A stretch of 41,340 nucleotides of DNA, taken from positions 1 through 41,340 of the forward strand of contig NZ_AVBG01000022.1 in the NCBI RefSeq assembly GCF_000770675.1, written 5' to 3'. The position numbers and the translations under genes were made by a program. This DNA comes from Pontibacillus chungwhensis BH030062 (GTDB lineage: Bacteria > Bacillota > Bacilli > Bacillales > BH030062). The notes beneath the pieces were generated by a model that did not search any database, had not been told where the DNA came from, and saw only the letters and a program-made list of their open reading frames with translations. Below, piece after piece: positions 15,425 through 24,777 of the stretch (position 1 is the stretch's first letter; each line of letters begins with the position of its first letter).

Positions 15425-16476
15425 GTAAATATGTGAAGATACGCTCCAAAAAAGATCGAATATCCTTTTTTCTCGAAAAACGGGCTCTGACGTATTTTAG
15501 CCTATTTTTAGGGTTGTTATGCGTATTGTTTATCATGTCTGCTTCATTAGGGGAAACATTTATTCCTCCATTTGATGCGGTCACGGTATTCTTTGGAGGA
15601 GGAACGGATGTACAGAATTTAATCATTGAAACATTGAGACTTCCGCGAATCATAGTGGCTCTGTTTGTCGGAATAGGCCTTGCTTTAAGTGGTGCTATTC
15701 TTCAGGGGATGATTCGAAACCCTCTTGCGTCTCCTGATATTATTGGAATATCAGGTGGTGGTGCTGTAGCAGTTGTATTATTCTTAACGTTGTTTAGCGA
15801 TGAGACAGATTCTTTAACGGTCAGTATTCATTGGATGCCAGTTGCAGCCTTTATAGGTGCGAGTCTAGTTGGGATATTTGTTTATTTATTAGCTTATAAA
15901 AATGGTGTTTCACCGATGCGAATTATATTAATTGGTATTGGCCTTTCTGCCCTTACTCAAGCCATAACCAACACGTTAATGATTGTAGGGCCTATTTATC
16001 GTGCATCGCAAGCCAATGTTTGGTTAACGGGAAGTGTATATGGAGCAAATTGGGAACAAGTGAAGGTCATTGTGCCTTCTATTCTTGTTCTTGTGTTTGT
16101 ATCCTTGTTACTTTCAAGAAGGATTAACGTACAAGAGCTCGGAGAAGAACTGGCAGCGGGCGTAGGTTCTCATTTGCAACGGGATCGCTTTTTATTCTTA
16201 TTAGTAAGTACAGCACTAGCTGGAATAGCGGTTTCTTTCGCGGGAGGGGTTGGCTTTGTTGGTTTAATGGCACCGCATATAGCGAGAAGACTTGTAGGAT
16301 CTTCGTATGGAGCTCTGTTACCCCTTTCCGGTCTTATTGGAGCCATTCTAGTTATAGGTGCTGACCTGATTGGGCGTACACTTTTCTTGCCTAACATTAT
16401 TCCTGCTGGTGTGTTTACAGCTACAATTGGAGCGCCTTATTTTATCTTTTTATTATTTTCAAATAAGCGGGCTTAA
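15421..16476 (+). CDS. FecCD-family iron-siderophore permease, subunit 2
   Basis: A 351-residue partner permease with RLPRIIVALFVGIGLALSGAILQG, RNPLASPDIIGISGG and GFVGLMAPHIARRLVG. It has an N-terminal basic stretch (KIRSKKDRISFFLEKR) before TM1. The overlap with subunit 1 and a 14-bp gap to the ATPase gene show a single operon. The heterodimer pairs with the ATPase for import. Confidence 0.93.
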   Translation: MSKYVKIRSKKDRISFFLEKRALTYFSLFLGLLCVLFIMSASLGETFIPPFDAVTVFFGGGTDVQNLIIETLRLPRIIVALFVGIGLALSGAILQGMIRNPLASPDIIGISGGGAVAVVLFLTLFSDETDSLTVSIHWMPVAAFIGASLVGIFVYLLAYKNGVSPMRIILIGIGLSALTQAITNTLMIVGPIYRASQANVWLTGSVYGANWEQVKVIVPSILVLVFVSLLLSRRINVQELGEELAAGVGSHLQRDRFLFLLVSTALAGIAVSFAGGVGFVGLMAPHIARRLVGSSYGALLPLSGLIGAILVIGADLIGRTLFLPNIIPAGVFTATIGAPYFIFLLFSNKRA

Positions 16477-16490
16477 AAGGAGAGGTTCAC

Positions 16491-17321
16491 ATGAATAATT
16501 TGAAAACGGATCATGTAACGCTTGGCTATGGAGAGAAGACAATTCTGAATGATTTAAATATAGAGATACCAAAGGGAGAGATTACGGTCTTCGTTGGTGG
16601 AAATGGTTGTGGAAAATCTACCCTTCTTCGTTCAATGGCTCGTTTATTGAAACCTCACAGTGGTAACGTGGTGTTGGATGGGAAGGCCATTTCCAAAATG
16701 TCCACCAAATCAGTAGCACAGCAGCTTGCCATACTTCCTCAAAGTCCTGTTACCCCAGAAGGATTGACGGTTCTGCAGCTCGTTAAGCAAGGTCGTTATC
16801 CATATCAGAACTGGTTCAAACAATGGTCACAAGAAGATGAAGATGCAGTAGAGCAAGCCCTTCAAGACACTAATCTTGAAGAATTAAAAGAGAGGACTGT
16901 TGATTCGTTATCTGGTGGGCAACGCCAGCGAGCTTGGATTGCGATGACCCTTGCTCAGGATACGGATATTATTTTGCTCGATGAACCGACGACTTACTTG
17001 GATATGACGTATCAAATTGAAATATTGGACTTATTGTTTGAGCTAAACGAAAGAGAAGGTAGAACCGTTGTCATGGTGCTTCATGATCTGAATTTAGCCT
17101 CCCGATATGCTCATAACATTGTGGCGTTAAAAGATCAGACTGTTTACGCTCAAGGCAAGCCAGAAGAAATCGTGACGTGTAAGTTTGTTCAAGATGTGTT
17201 CAGTATGACTTGTAACGTTACGAGCGACCCGATTTTTGGAACTCCAATGTGCATTCCTTATGGGCGTGGTCGTTGTTTAATTAAGGAAAGTGTGATGTCT
17301 AATGAACCTAACGTTGGATGA
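16491..17321 (+). CDS. Iron-siderophore ABC transporter ATPase (FecE/FhuC type)
   Basis: A 276-residue ATPase with Walker A GGNGCGKST (36-44), signature LSGGQRQR (140-147), Walker B IILLDEPT (160-167) and the H-loop in VLHDLN. It drives uptake through the two FecCD permeases. AAGGAGAGG precedes ATG 16491. Its 3' end overlaps the next gene by 20 bp. The complex is made functional by the divergently encoded lipoprotein. Confidence 0.93.
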   Translation: MNNLKTDHVTLGYGEKTILNDLNIEIPKGEITVFVGGNGCGKSTLLRSMARLLKPHSGNVVLDGKAISKMSTKSVAQQLAILPQSPVTPEGLTVLQLVKQGRYPYQNWFKQWSQEDEDAVEQALQDTNLEELKERTVDSLSGGQRQRAWIAMTLAQDTDIILLDEPTTYLDMTYQIEILDLLFELNEREGRTVVMVLHDLNLASRYAHNIVALKDQTVYAQGKPEEIVTCKFVQDVFSMTCNVTSDPIFGTPMCIPYGRGRCLIKESVMSNEPNVG

Positions 17322-18048
17322 AGTTGATGTACTAGATCATTATTTTCGGTACTATCACCCGACTTATCATGATGGAGAACAACGGGTTGAGGAGATTTCG
17401 CTAGATGCTTTTAGGGACGTGAATCAGTTTAAGGAAATACTCGAACAGGTGTCATCATTTATAAATTCTGATTCTCAGAGAGCTACCGCTTCTATGATTA
17501 CGAAAAGGTTAGGCTATTATTTTGTAACAGGTATGCTTGCTCCTATGACTCTTTACTCAAAGTTGCCTGTAGTAGAAGTGGAGGATAAGAAGTTGATTCG
17601 CTTGGATGACCACAAGAAATGGTTTCCGAAATGGAGTAATGAATCCTATCGTAGTCTGTCTATACCAAAGAGCGCAAGAGAAAAGTCAGTAAAACACCAT
17701 TTCACTGTATTAATCGAAACAATGGTCTTACCGATTTTTACTACAGTTCACCGTGTAACAAGTCTACCCATGAAGATAATGTGGGAAAATTTTGCTACTT
17801 ATGTATACTGGTTTTATGAACAGTTTGCTTATGAAATCGTTCAGAAAGCACAAGCCAATACAGTTTTGTGTGACTACCAGGCTATACGTGGAATCGAAGG
17901 GAAAGTGTTTCAACAAAAACAGAACCCAATTACTCAATTCGCTTTACGTAAAGAAAAGGGAAAGGAGAAGCGGCTGTTCTGTTGTCTTACCTATCAGTTA
18001 AATAATGAGCATACCTATTGCAAAGTATGTCCGCTTCTTAAAAACTAA
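17302..18048 (+). CDS. FhuF-like ferric-siderophore reductase (2Fe-2S)
   Basis: A 248-residue protein, the last gene of the iron operon. C-terminal cysteines CC-x11-C-x2-C (C227, C228, C240, C243) form the FhuF-type 2Fe-2S ligand set. The body fits the FhuF/IucA-IucC C-terminal-like region, which lacks recognisable synthetase motifs. It probably reduces imported ferric siderophore in the cytosol to release iron. The start overlaps the ATPase gene by 20 bp, with AAGGAAAG about 11 nt upstream. Substrate is inferred from the operon. Confidence 0.87.
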   Translation: MNLTLDEVDVLDHYFRYYHPTYHDGEQRVEEISLDAFRDVNQFKEILEQVSSFINSDSQRATASMITKRLGYYFVTGMLAPMTLYSKLPVVEVEDKKLIRLDDHKKWFPKWSNESYRSLSIPKSAREKSVKHHFTVLIETMVLPIFTTVHRVTSLPMKIMWENFATYVYWFYEQFAYEIVQKAQANTVLCDYQAIRGIEGKVFQQKQNPITQFALRKEKGKEKRLFCCLTYQLNNEHTYCKVCPLLKN

Positions 18049-18062
18049 GAAGCGGATTTTTT
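18030..18062 (+). terminator. Terminator ending the iron operon
   Basis: TCCGCTTCTTA (18030-18040) pairs with TAAGAAGCGGA (18046-18056), followed by TTTTTT. It includes the last codons and stop of the reductase gene. Confidence 0.9.
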
Positions 18063-18410
18063 ATGGATTTAGGAATAGATGGGGATAGTGAGAAGGAGTA
18101 GTTGCCTGGAAGCTTTAAAGTTAAGCTCAAACAAACTTTCTAAAATGAGGCATAAATGGGTGACTAGGAAGTTCTATGGGATCCTGGTGCATTGTAAAAA
18201 AGGGGGACATTAAGGGTGGTATGGTTGTATTTCCGACGTGCTTGTGTCGAACATCCGATATCATGTTAGGGAGCGGGAAGCAATTAGTTTGCTGGTGTTG
18301 ACCTTAGGGCAACAGCATCTTCATTATTAGTATAATCATGAGGCTTGATCAGGCCTCCCGCATAGGTGAAAATTTAAGCGTAGAACCCTCACGTGCAAAA
18401 GGTTGATGGA
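18063..18410. other. Gene-free stretch, no recognised content
   Basis: No ORF with a ribosome binding site and no RNA motif recognised. It holds an imperfect palindrome at 18340-18357 (GAGGCTTGATCAGGCCTC) and a frame of 22 codons without a ribosome binding site, neither convincing. Confidence 0.5.
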
Positions 18411-18668
18411 TTATAGAGCTTTCCTCTGCGGGTCATTAGTAGAATAAGGTGAAGGAGGAGTGATGGGATGCGTAGAAGACGCTTTCATTCTTTCGATAAT
18501 ATAACTAGCTACGAATTCCTGGAGCTCCTCTTCTTGGCAATGTTTAACGATTTGCAGTAAATCTTTGTGATCCATTTGCTCAATAATAGAGTGTACAAAT
18601 AGAGGTAAGTAATCGTCCGTTTCGAAATACTTCTTATAAAGTTCAGATAAGCTATCAGCAAATTTCAT
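18411..18668 (-). CDS. Small conserved-looking protein, 85 aa
   Basis: ATG 18668 (MKFADSLSEL) has AGGAAG 6-7 nt upstream; the longer frame from 18713 starts within that region with a poor site. It appears acidic and helical (LPLFVHSIIEQMDHKDLL, VASYIIERM), with a Ser/Pro-rich tail. It resembles the small DUF6154-like proteins of Bacillaceae, but I am not sure. Function unknown. Confidence 0.6.
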   Translation of the reverse strand: MKFADSLSELYKKYFETDDYLPLFVHSIIEQMDHKDLLQIVKHCQEEELQEFVASYIIERMKASSTHPITPPSPYSTNDPQRKAL

Positions 18669-18793
18669 AATCAACTTCCTTTCCCTCAATCTCAAAAGTC
18701 TATCTTTGTTCATTACCTTATGCGGCTTTTTTTAAATGTTGTTCATAATTCGTTAAATAAGTGCAAAAAGTAAAGAATAGGAGGGTGAAGTTA

Positions 18794-19153
18794 ATGGAAA
18801 ATAAGAAGCGAACGTTTTATATTAACCTGGGTTCTCAAGAAATATCACAAATTCGTGACGGGAATAATGACGTATTTACTATTCAGGCAACAGAAGAGGA
18901 AATGTTCAGATTGCGCCAAGTGCTTAATGAAGTGTTTAGTGCAGATGAGCGATCTTTCTGGAGGTCTCATATCCCTTTTCGCCATTATTCTGAGGACTCA
19001 CAAAATGATGATTATGACTACTCCATGCGTGAAGCTTACAAAATGATTTATGAGTTGGGCGACGAAGATACAAAGCAGTTTATCAAGTCTATTGGAATGG
19101 ATCACGATGAAGATTCTGACAAGATCTATGGAGAACGAAATCCTTTAACCTAG
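18794..19153 (+). CDS. Conserved hypothetical protein, 119 aa
   Basis: AGGAGGGTGAAG precedes ATG 18794; the 11 codons before it are not needed. It resembles conserved Bacillaceae proteins of unknown function that begin with a TFYINLGSQEIS-like strand, then RQVLNEVFSADERSFWRSH and FRHYSED; the last third is acidic (HDEDSDKIYGE). Some homologues are loosely annotated as hydrolase; no active-site motif is visible, so I give no function. Confidence 0.75.
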   Translation: MENKKRTFYINLGSQEISQIRDGNNDVFTIQATEEEMFRLRQVLNEVFSADERSFWRSHIPFRHYSEDSQNDDYDYSMREAYKMIYELGDEDTKQFIKSIGMDHDEDSDKIYGERNPLT

Positions 19154-19159
19154 TAGCAA

Positions 19160-19190
19160 ACAAGAGGCCGCTTAAACAGCGACCTCTTGT
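19160..19190. terminator. Bidirectional terminator
   Basis: ACAAGAGG/CCTCTTGT stem with CCGC/GCGA interior pairs between the convergent 119-aa and lipoprotein genes. Confidence 0.82.
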
Positions 19191-19196
19191 TCTTTG

Positions 19197-20033
19197 TTAT
19201 GGAGAGGTTCCTTGCATATTGCTGATGTCTTCTGCGTTTTCCTTTACATCTTCTGGGATGCGAACTGCCTCAATCTCATTGTACTCATCGTAATTTGAAT
19301 TGATCTCTTGTTTAACGGAAACTGTGTTACCTTGCTGTTCCATAGAGATCTCCATCTCCATATCTAATGATTTGGGATAGTATTGCTCCTTAGTTATTGT
19401 AAGGTCAAAGGCCAAGTTATGAATCGTGAACTCACCCATTGCATCTTTTGGGATAGCTCCTCCGTTTGATAAAGCCCTCTCGATGAACTGCTTCATATCT
19501 TCCTCGTTAGCTTCTAAATGTATAACATAACCATTATCTGTTTCATCCATGGTTAGACTTTCTGAATAATCTTGAAGCATTTCAAGTTGTTTTTTTGGGT
19601 TCTGTTGCATTGTACCTGACTGGCTAAACTGGTTAATTAAGTCTTTCGGGCCTTTGAGCCAGTTTCCGCTGTTTGGATCTTTAAAATAAAGGCCATCCTG
19701 AATATAATACATTTCAATGTTTTGTCCCATGGCTTCTGTTACTAAGTGATAAGCAAGAGGATCAAGAGTGAACTCGCCTTCTGAAGACATCTCTATGTTT
19801 TGTTCACCTTGTTCGCCCATTTGAACCGACTGTTGAATGTCTGTGGATAACGAAAAGCTTTTCAGGTCCCCTGTAGCTTCTAATGATTTCTCATAAACTT
19901 CTACCGCAGAAAGATCTTGGTTCTCTTTATTAATCTCTCCTTCTGCTCCGCTTTCTTCAGACTGACCAGAACATCCTATCGTAATGACCAATATAAAAAT
20001 TAAGGCTGACCAGATTTGTACATGTTTTTTCAT
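19197..20033 (-). CDS. Surface lipoprotein, DUF6612-like
   Basis: A 278-residue lipoprotein. Signal peptide MKKHVQIWSALIFILVITIG followed by Cys21 (ITIGCSG). A beta-rich body of alternating strands (FSLSTDIQQSV, FTLDPLAYHL, YYIQDGLYFKDP) matches the DUF6612/LppX-LolA-like lipid-binding shell of Bacillaceae. GGGAGGG lies 7 nt before ATG 20033; the extra 43 upstream codons would read through the promoter region. It is divergent from the anchored protein gene at 20138. Confidence 0.82.
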   Translation of the reverse strand: MKKHVQIWSALIFILVITIGCSGQSEESGAEGEINKENQDLSAVEVYEKSLEATGDLKSFSLSTDIQQSVQMGEQGEQNIEMSSEGEFTLDPLAYHLVTEAMGQNIEMYYIQDGLYFKDPNSGNWLKGPKDLINQFSQSGTMQQNPKKQLEMLQDYSESLTMDETDNGYVIHLEANEEDMKQFIERALSNGGAIPKDAMGEFTIHNLAFDLTITKEQYYPKSLDMEMEISMEQQGNTVSVKQEINSNYDEYNEIEAVRIPEDVKENAEDISNMQGTSP

Positions 20034-20137
20034 GAATTTTCCCTCCCAGGAATCAAAGTAGTTGATTTTGAGTTTATTTCGTGCTGCAAAAAGGAAATAG
20101 GTTACTAACACACCATAAGAAACAGGGGGCAACAGAT

Positions 20138-20728
20138 ATGAACCTAGGTAAGTCAATTGCAATCATTCCTATTATTTTGGTAGCGTTACTTGTAGTGATA
20201 TCAAATCAGCAGCCTGATTTGCTAAATGCGCAGGACCAATTATCTGGATCTGATCACACCGGTCATACAGAATTAACTTTCCACCAAAAACAAGAGAAGA
20301 AACACGGATTAACATCTTCTTCCAATAAAGCACAAGAAAAAGAGATCTTAACAGAAGAAATTATAACATCTGTCACTAGTAAATTTATGGATCAACTTGT
20401 ACAAAAGTCCAATCAAGAGTCCCGTGTAATGGCATATGATAGCAAAAAAGAATTAATTAAGTCGTTCTCATCCATAGCAAATAAATCTGTTGCAAAGGAA
20501 TATGTTGATTTTTATTATAAAGAATATAATAATGGACTGTATATCCTTCCAACTGATACACCACCTTGGTTTCAAGAAAACGAATCTTACACAACTGAAA
20601 CGTTAGAGGATGGGCGTATAGCTGTTACTCAACATAATACAAGTGAGCTTTATGGAAAGTACACGGTTTCATTTGTCTTTACGCATACAAATGAAGGTTG
20701 GATTATTGATGGAATAAGCCATTCATAG
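20138..20728 (+). CDS. Membrane-anchored extracellular protein, 196 aa
   Basis: The N-terminus MNLGKSIAIIPIILVALLVVI is one hydrophobic helix, followed by a charged linker. The outside domain (about 75-196) contains helices with KSFSSIANKSVAKEYVDFYYKEY, then DTPPWF and a beta hairpin ending GWIIDGISHS, suggestive of DUF3993-like proteins (uncertain). GGGGG precedes ATG 20138. Divergent from a lipoprotein; ytkD follows on the same strand 38 bp later. Confidence 0.7.
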   Translation: MNLGKSIAIIPIILVALLVVISNQQPDLLNAQDQLSGSDHTGHTELTFHQKQEKKHGLTSSSNKAQEKEILTEEIITSVTSKFMDQLVQKSNQESRVMAYDSKKELIKSFSSIANKSVAKEYVDFYYKEYNNGLYILPTDTPPWFQENESYTTETLEDGRIAVTQHNTSELYGKYTVSFVFTHTNEGWIIDGISHS

Positions 20729-20766
20729 TGAAAAGGAAATGAAGCAATAAAGGCAGTTGATCGTTA

Positions 20767-21243
20767 TTGATTACGTTTTATGATTATTACCATAATGAAG
20801 TGAAGCTTTCTTTTACCGATCATCCCTTTTCTGAACACCCAAAACATGTATGGGTCATTAGCCGTTATGATGGAAAATGGCTACTTACAGAGCATAAAGA
20901 TCGAGGAATTGAATTTCCTGGTGGGAAAGTAGAAGAGGGAGAGACTCCGGAACAAGCGGCTGTTCGTGAAGTCATGGAAGAGACTGGGGGAGAAGTTGAA
21001 GCTTTATCCTATATTGGTCAGTATCATGTGGATGGTAAGGGAGGTTGTATTATAAAGAATATTTATTTTGCAACCATTTCGAACCTGACTAAACAGGAGA
21101 CATATTTCGAAACGAAAGGACCTGTATGCTTGGATACGTTACCGAAAGGGTTAGAGCGAAACTCTCAATTTAGCTTTATGATGAAGGATGAGGTACTGCC
21201 TCACAGTTTAGATTACATTAAGAAAACTCAGCTCTTGGATTAG
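20767..21243 (+). CDS. ytkD: Nudix nucleoside triphosphatase YtkD
   Basis: A 158-residue Nudix hydrolase that, in B. subtilis, hydrolyses 8-oxo-dGTP and RNA 5' ends (RppH-like role). Nudix box G53-x5-E59-x7-R67E68VMEETG is complete. TTG 20767 ([10 protein letters not shown]) aligns with the B. subtilis YtkD start MYEFKDYYQN, as recalled, so I prefer TTG despite a poor ribosome binding site. Later segments [20 protein letters not shown] match the family. First gene of the B. subtilis-like ytkD-leuS neighbourhood. Confidence 0.92.
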   Translation: MITFYDYYHNEVKLSFTDHPFSEHPKHVWVISRYDGKWLLTEHKDRGIEFPGGKVEEGETPEQAAVREVMEETGGEVEALSYIGQYHVDGKGGCIIKNIYFATISNLTKQETYFETKGPVCLDTLPKGLERNSQFSFMMKDEVLPHSLDYIKKTQLLD

Positions 21244-21267
21244 TCTCCGAGATGCTGAGTTTTTTTA
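21225..21267 (+). terminator. Terminator of ytkD
   Basis: AACTCAGC (21225-21232) and GCTGAGTT (21254-21261) with inner partial pairing, then T's to 21267; it covers the stop codon. Confidence 0.82.
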
Positions 21268-21286
21268 CGTTACTGGTTTAACGGAT

Positions 21287-22093
21287 TTATCCCCTTATTA
21301 ACTTCCGCTCCAACCTTTCCACAAGTTGATACATAATAGCAGCGAAGATCGCAATAATCATAAGGCTTGCAAGGACGAGTGTAAAGTCAAATACCTGGAA
21401 TCCGTAAATGATCAAATACCCTAATCCTTTTTGAGAAACAAGGAATTCACCAACGATTACTCCAACCCATGAAAGTCCCACGTTAACTTTAAAGGTCGAT
21501 ATAATCGTAGGGAAGGAAGCTGGGAGTATAGCTTCTTTAAAGATTTGGAACCTATTCGCACCAAAGCTTCTCAGGACTTTAACGTAATTTCTGTCGACTC
21601 CTTGAAATGCTGAATAGACAACAATGGTAGTAATGATAACGGAGATAATAGCTCCCATTGCGATAATAGAGAAATAGCCTGGGCCTAATGCGACAATGAT
21701 TATGGGTCCGAGCGCTACCTTAGGCATTGCATTTAAAATAACAAGATAAGGGTCAATGATTTTAGATAGTTTTGGAAACCACCATAAAGTAGCCGCTAAC
21801 AAAATACCTAAAACGGTTCCAAGCAAAAAACCTGCTACTGTTTCTAAGAGTGTGACACGGATATGCATAAAGATTGAGCCATCAGTTGCCTTAGCTAAAA
21901 GCAAATCACTAATTTTAGTTGGTGAACTAAAAAGAAGCGGATCGATCCATCTTAGGCGACTGCTCATTTCCCATAGGCTAAAGAAGCTAGCAAATATAAT
22001 CAATTGCCATATCATTATTGAACGCTTTTCTTTTTGTAGTTTCTTTAAATGCTGCTGAAAACGCGTTTCATCAGTTGATGGACTCTGTTTCAA
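21287..22093 (-). CDS. ytlD: ABC importer permease, YtlD type
   Basis: A 268-residue BPD-type permease with about six helices and the EAA-like loop [22 protein letters not shown] (key residues EA and G). It matches the SsuC/ThiX class of nitrate/sulfonate/taurine-type permeases and B. subtilis YtlD in position. TTG 22093 is the likely start, overlapping ytlC by 23 bp with GGAG 10 nt upstream; the internal ATG at 22015 would shorten the N-terminus. Substrate unknown. Confidence 0.85.
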   Translation of the reverse strand: MKQSPSTDETRFQQHLKKLQKEKRSIMIWQLIIFASFFSLWEMSSRLRWIDPLLFSSPTKISDLLLAKATDGSIFMHIRVTLLETVAGFLLGTVLGILLAATLWWFPKLSKIIDPYLVILNAMPKVALGPIIIVALGPGYFSIIAMGAIISVIITTIVVYSAFQGVDRNYVKVLRSFGANRFQIFKEAILPASFPTIISTFKVNVGLSWVGVIVGEFLVSQKGLGYLIIYGFQVFDFTLVLASLMIIAIFAAIMYQLVERLERKLIRG

Positions 22094-22844
22094 GCTGATC
22101 TAGCTCCTTCCATATGGTTTGAAATAGGTCATTGAAATCAGCGTGCTGCCTTGTTTCAAAAGGTGTTAGTGTACGTAAATGACCAGGAACTTGGAATGTT
22201 TTCGCGATTCGACCTGGACGAGCTTTAAGGACATAAACTGTATCACTCATGGCAATTGCCTCTCCAATATCATGAGTAACAAGTAGGGAGGTTTTCCTGT
22301 ACTGCTTCAGCATTTGAGAGACTAGATTTTCAAGTTTTAATTTGGTCTGATAATCTAAAGCGGAAAAAGGTTCATCAAGAAGTAGTAACTTAGGGTCTGT
22401 CATGAGAGTCCTTGCTAATGCTGCCCTTTGGCGCATCCCACCTGAAAGTTGACTAGGGTAGGATTTCACAACACTTTCAAGGCCGATTTCCTCTAAAATC
22501 TGAATAGCTTTTTCTTTCTTCATTTCTGTAATGTTCCCTTGAATGTGAGGGCCGAGCAAGACGTTCTCTTGTATGGTCTTCCATGGAAATAAGTAATCCT
22601 GTTGTAGCATATATCCAATGTTGGTTTGGGAACGAGGTTGTTGTTGAATGGTTACTGTACCTTCTGTTGGAGTTAATAGACCTGCTATGATGGATAAAAG
22701 TGTCGTCTTTCCACAGCCGCTAGGGCCGAGGAAGGAAACGAACTGTCCTTCCTCAATGGAGAGCGAGACGTCTTCAATGGCTTTCGTAAATCCTTGTTTT
22801 GAAAAATATTGGTGAGTAATATGGTTAAGGCTGAGGAAAGTCAT
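22071..22844 (-). CDS. ytlC: ABC importer ATPase, YtlC type
   Basis: A 257-residue ATPase with Walker [10 protein letters not shown] (40-48), signature LSGGMRQR (133-140) and Walker B LLLLDEP (153-159). ATG 22844 (MTFLSLNH) is 10 nt from AGGAGG; GTG 22853 is almost on the ribosome binding site. It serves the ytlD permease; the operon order is ytlA-ytlC-ytlD, missing a separate ytlB gene that I recall from B. subtilis. Confidence 0.9.
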   Translation of the reverse strand: MTFLSLNHITHQYFSKQGFTKAIEDVSLSIEEGQFVSFLGPSGCGKTTLLSIIAGLLTPTEGTVTIQQQPRSQTNIGYMLQQDYLFPWKTIQENVLLGPHIQGNITEMKKEKAIQILEEIGLESVVKSYPSQLSGGMRQRAALARTLMTDPKLLLLDEPFSALDYQTKLKLENLVSQMLKQYRKTSLLVTHDIGEAIAMSDTVYVLKARPGRIAKTFQVPGHLRTLTPFETRQHADFNDLFQTIWKELDQLETESIN

Positions 22845-22859
22845 TTTATACACTCCTCC

Positions 22860-23849
22860 TTATTTCATTACATCTTCCGCGATTTTTGTATTTACAAGCG
22901 TCTTATGGTCCACGTCTGCCGGGAGCTCTCCTGCTTCTTCCATGATGGGTTTTAAGTTGCTCCATTCTTCTTTATCGAGAACTGGATCTTCTGCATAAGA
23001 GCCTTGGCTTTTATAGCGATCGACCACAGTTTCAATTAAATCGAGTTCCGTGTCTTCAAAATAGGGTTGAATGACATCAGCAATCTCTCCAGCGGAATGA
23101 TCCTGAACCCACTGCTGAGCTTTGTAGATAGCGCGTGTAAACTTCTCCATTTCTTCCGGGTTTTCTTCTAAGAAACTGTTCTTTGTCATGAATACTGTGT
23201 AAGGCACGTGCCCTGACTCTTCCCCAAAGGAAGCTACGATATGACCTTTCCCTTCTCGTTCGAAAATGCTTGCTGTTGGCTCAAATAACTGTACATAATC
23301 ACCTGTGCCAGAAGCAAAGGCATTCGGAATGTTAGCGAAATCAACGTTTTGAATTAATGTTAGGTCTTCTTTTGGGTCAATGCCTTGTTCTTTCAACACA
23401 TATTCTCCAACCATTTGAGGCATTCCGCCTTTACGTTGACCAAGGAAGGTGCTTCCGTTTAGATCTTCCCATTTAAATTCTGGCTGCTCCTCTCTGGCAA
23501 CAAGAAACGTTCCATCTGTTTGAGTAAGCTGGGCAACGTTAATGACTGGGTCTGAGGCTCCTCTGGCATAAACATAGATGGACGTTTCAGAACCTACAAG
23601 AGCAATGTCCGCACCATCAGAAAGAAGGGTCGTCATTGTCTTATCCCCGCCCCAAGTAGTGGTTAACTCCACATCAAGACCTTCATCTTCAAAAAAACCC
23701 TTTTCAAGTGCCACATACTGCGGGGCATAGAATATAGACCGCGTCACTTCTGCTACCTTAATCGTTGTTGGTGATTGAGAACATGCGGCTAAGGGGAATG
23801 TAAGTAAAGCCACTATCGAAACATATAAAAGCAAACGAATTTTTTTCAT
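22860..23849 (-). CDS. ytlA: ABC importer substrate-binding lipoprotein, YtlA type
   Basis: A 329-residue type II periplasmic-fold (NMT1/SsuA-like) lipoprotein, lipobox LAAC at Cys23, then IKVAEVTRSIFYAPQYVALEKGFFEDEG. It belongs to the binding proteins for sulfonate/nitrate/pyrimidine-precursor-like solutes, and the ligand cannot be told. AGGAGG precedes ATG 23849. The downstream ytlC begins 16 bp later. No TPP riboswitch is seen in the 92-bp upstream gap, so a thiamine precursor role is not supported. Confidence 0.9.
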   Translation of the reverse strand: MKKIRLLLYVSIVALLTFPLAACSQSPTTIKVAEVTRSIFYAPQYVALEKGFFEDEGLDVELTTTWGGDKTMTTLLSDGADIALVGSETSIYVYARGASDPVINVAQLTQTDGTFLVAREEQPEFKWEDLNGSTFLGQRKGGMPQMVGEYVLKEQGIDPKEDLTLIQNVDFANIPNAFASGTGDYVQLFEPTASIFEREGKGHIVASFGEESGHVPYTVFMTKNSFLEENPEEMEKFTRAIYKAQQWVQDHSAGEIADVIQPYFEDTELDLIETVVDRYKSQGSYAEDPVLDKEEWSNLKPIMEEAGELPADVDHKTLVNTKIAEDVMK

Positions 23850-23941
23850 TTCGGATAATCCTCCTGTAAGATCAATCTAAATAGATACGTTATCGTATGT
23901 GGCTGTTAAATTTGTGTGAATGCCTATAAAGGAGTTTTTTT

Positions 23942-24718
23942 ATGCAAGATGGAACGATTATTTCAAAACAACGATACCCTTCTCCTCACCCTGAGTTGCA
24001 TGTATTTCTTGTTACGTATTGGAGCGATGGGTTAAGGGTGAAAGGTTTCTTAGTAGAACCGAAAGAGAAAGGACAATATCCGGGGTTTTTATATCTCCGC
24101 GGCGGTATAAAAGGTGTTGGCAAAGTTCGAATCGGTAGGATTGTTCAATTTGCTTCTTACGGTTTCGTTGTCTTTGCTCCATGCTATCGTGGCAATATGG
24201 GAGGAGAAGGTAGAGAAGATTTTGCCTTAAGTGATCGTAAAGATGGCCATAATGGGGCCAGAGTCCTTTTTAATCATCCTAAGGTGAATGAAGAAGTAAA
24301 TGTATTTGGGTTTTCTCGTGGGGGAGTTATGGGATTATGGACGGCTCTTGAAGTCCCTGGTATTCATAAAGTGGTTTGTTGGGGAGGAGTGACAGATGTA
24401 GCCCTAACTTATGAGGAACGTGTTGACTTAAGGAGGATGCTAAAGCGTGTTGTTGGGGGAGGACCTAATAAATTCCCTGAAAGGTTTGCGGCCAGAACAC
24501 CACTTGCGTCTATAAAAGATCTGGAGACTCCTGTGTGTATTATTCATGGAGCTAAGGATCAAAATGTATCTGTTGAACATGCCAGACTTTTAGAAAAAGA
24601 ATTACAAGAACATGATTTACCCCATACGAGCTGGATTTATTACGATTTAGATCATTATTTCCCACCAAAAGTAAATCGGCGTACCGTTAAGCAATTAACA
24701 GATTGGTTAAAGAAATAG
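23942..24718 (+). CDS. ytmA: Alpha/beta hydrolase of the S9/prolyl-oligopeptidase family, YtmA
   Basis: A 258-residue hydrolase with nucleophile motif GFSRGG (Ser125), Asp206 in HGAKDQNV and His238 in DLDHYF. The oxyanion segment YLRGGIKG (51-58) fits the dipeptidyl-aminopeptidase-like family. The position between ytlA and pckA equals B. subtilis ytmA. AAAGGAG and ATG 23942 form a strong start. Whether it acts as peptidase or esterase is unknown. Confidence 0.9.
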   Translation: MQDGTIISKQRYPSPHPELHVFLVTYWSDGLRVKGFLVEPKEKGQYPGFLYLRGGIKGVGKVRIGRIVQFASYGFVVFAPCYRGNMGGEGREDFALSDRKDGHNGARVLFNHPKVNEEVNVFGFSRGGVMGLWTALEVPGIHKVVCWGGVTDVALTYEERVDLRRMLKRVVGGGPNKFPERFAARTPLASIKDLETPVCIIHGAKDQNVSVEHARLLEKELQEHDLPHTSWIYYDLDHYFPPKVNRRTVKQLTDWLKK

Positions 24719-24722
24719 AAAC

Positions 24723-24752
24723 GGCTATCCCGGTATGGGATAGCCGCTATAT
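24723..24752. terminator. Hairpin between ytmA and pckA
   Basis: GGCTATCCC (24723-24731) pairs with GGGATAGCC (24737-24745); the tail is ATATATATTT, only partly T. It lies between convergent genes and probably stops both. Confidence 0.65.
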
Positions 24753-24777
24753 ATATTTGGAGATGTGGGAGCGATAG

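Noticed and set aside
18126-18360. A small gene or structured RNA in the gap after the iron operon
   Set aside because: The only frames are about 22 codons with no ribosome binding site, and the 18-bp palindrome has too little support.
23850-23941. A TPP riboswitch before ytlA, since ThiXYZ-like genes often have one
   Set aside because: The gap is only 92 bp and holds no THI-box core.
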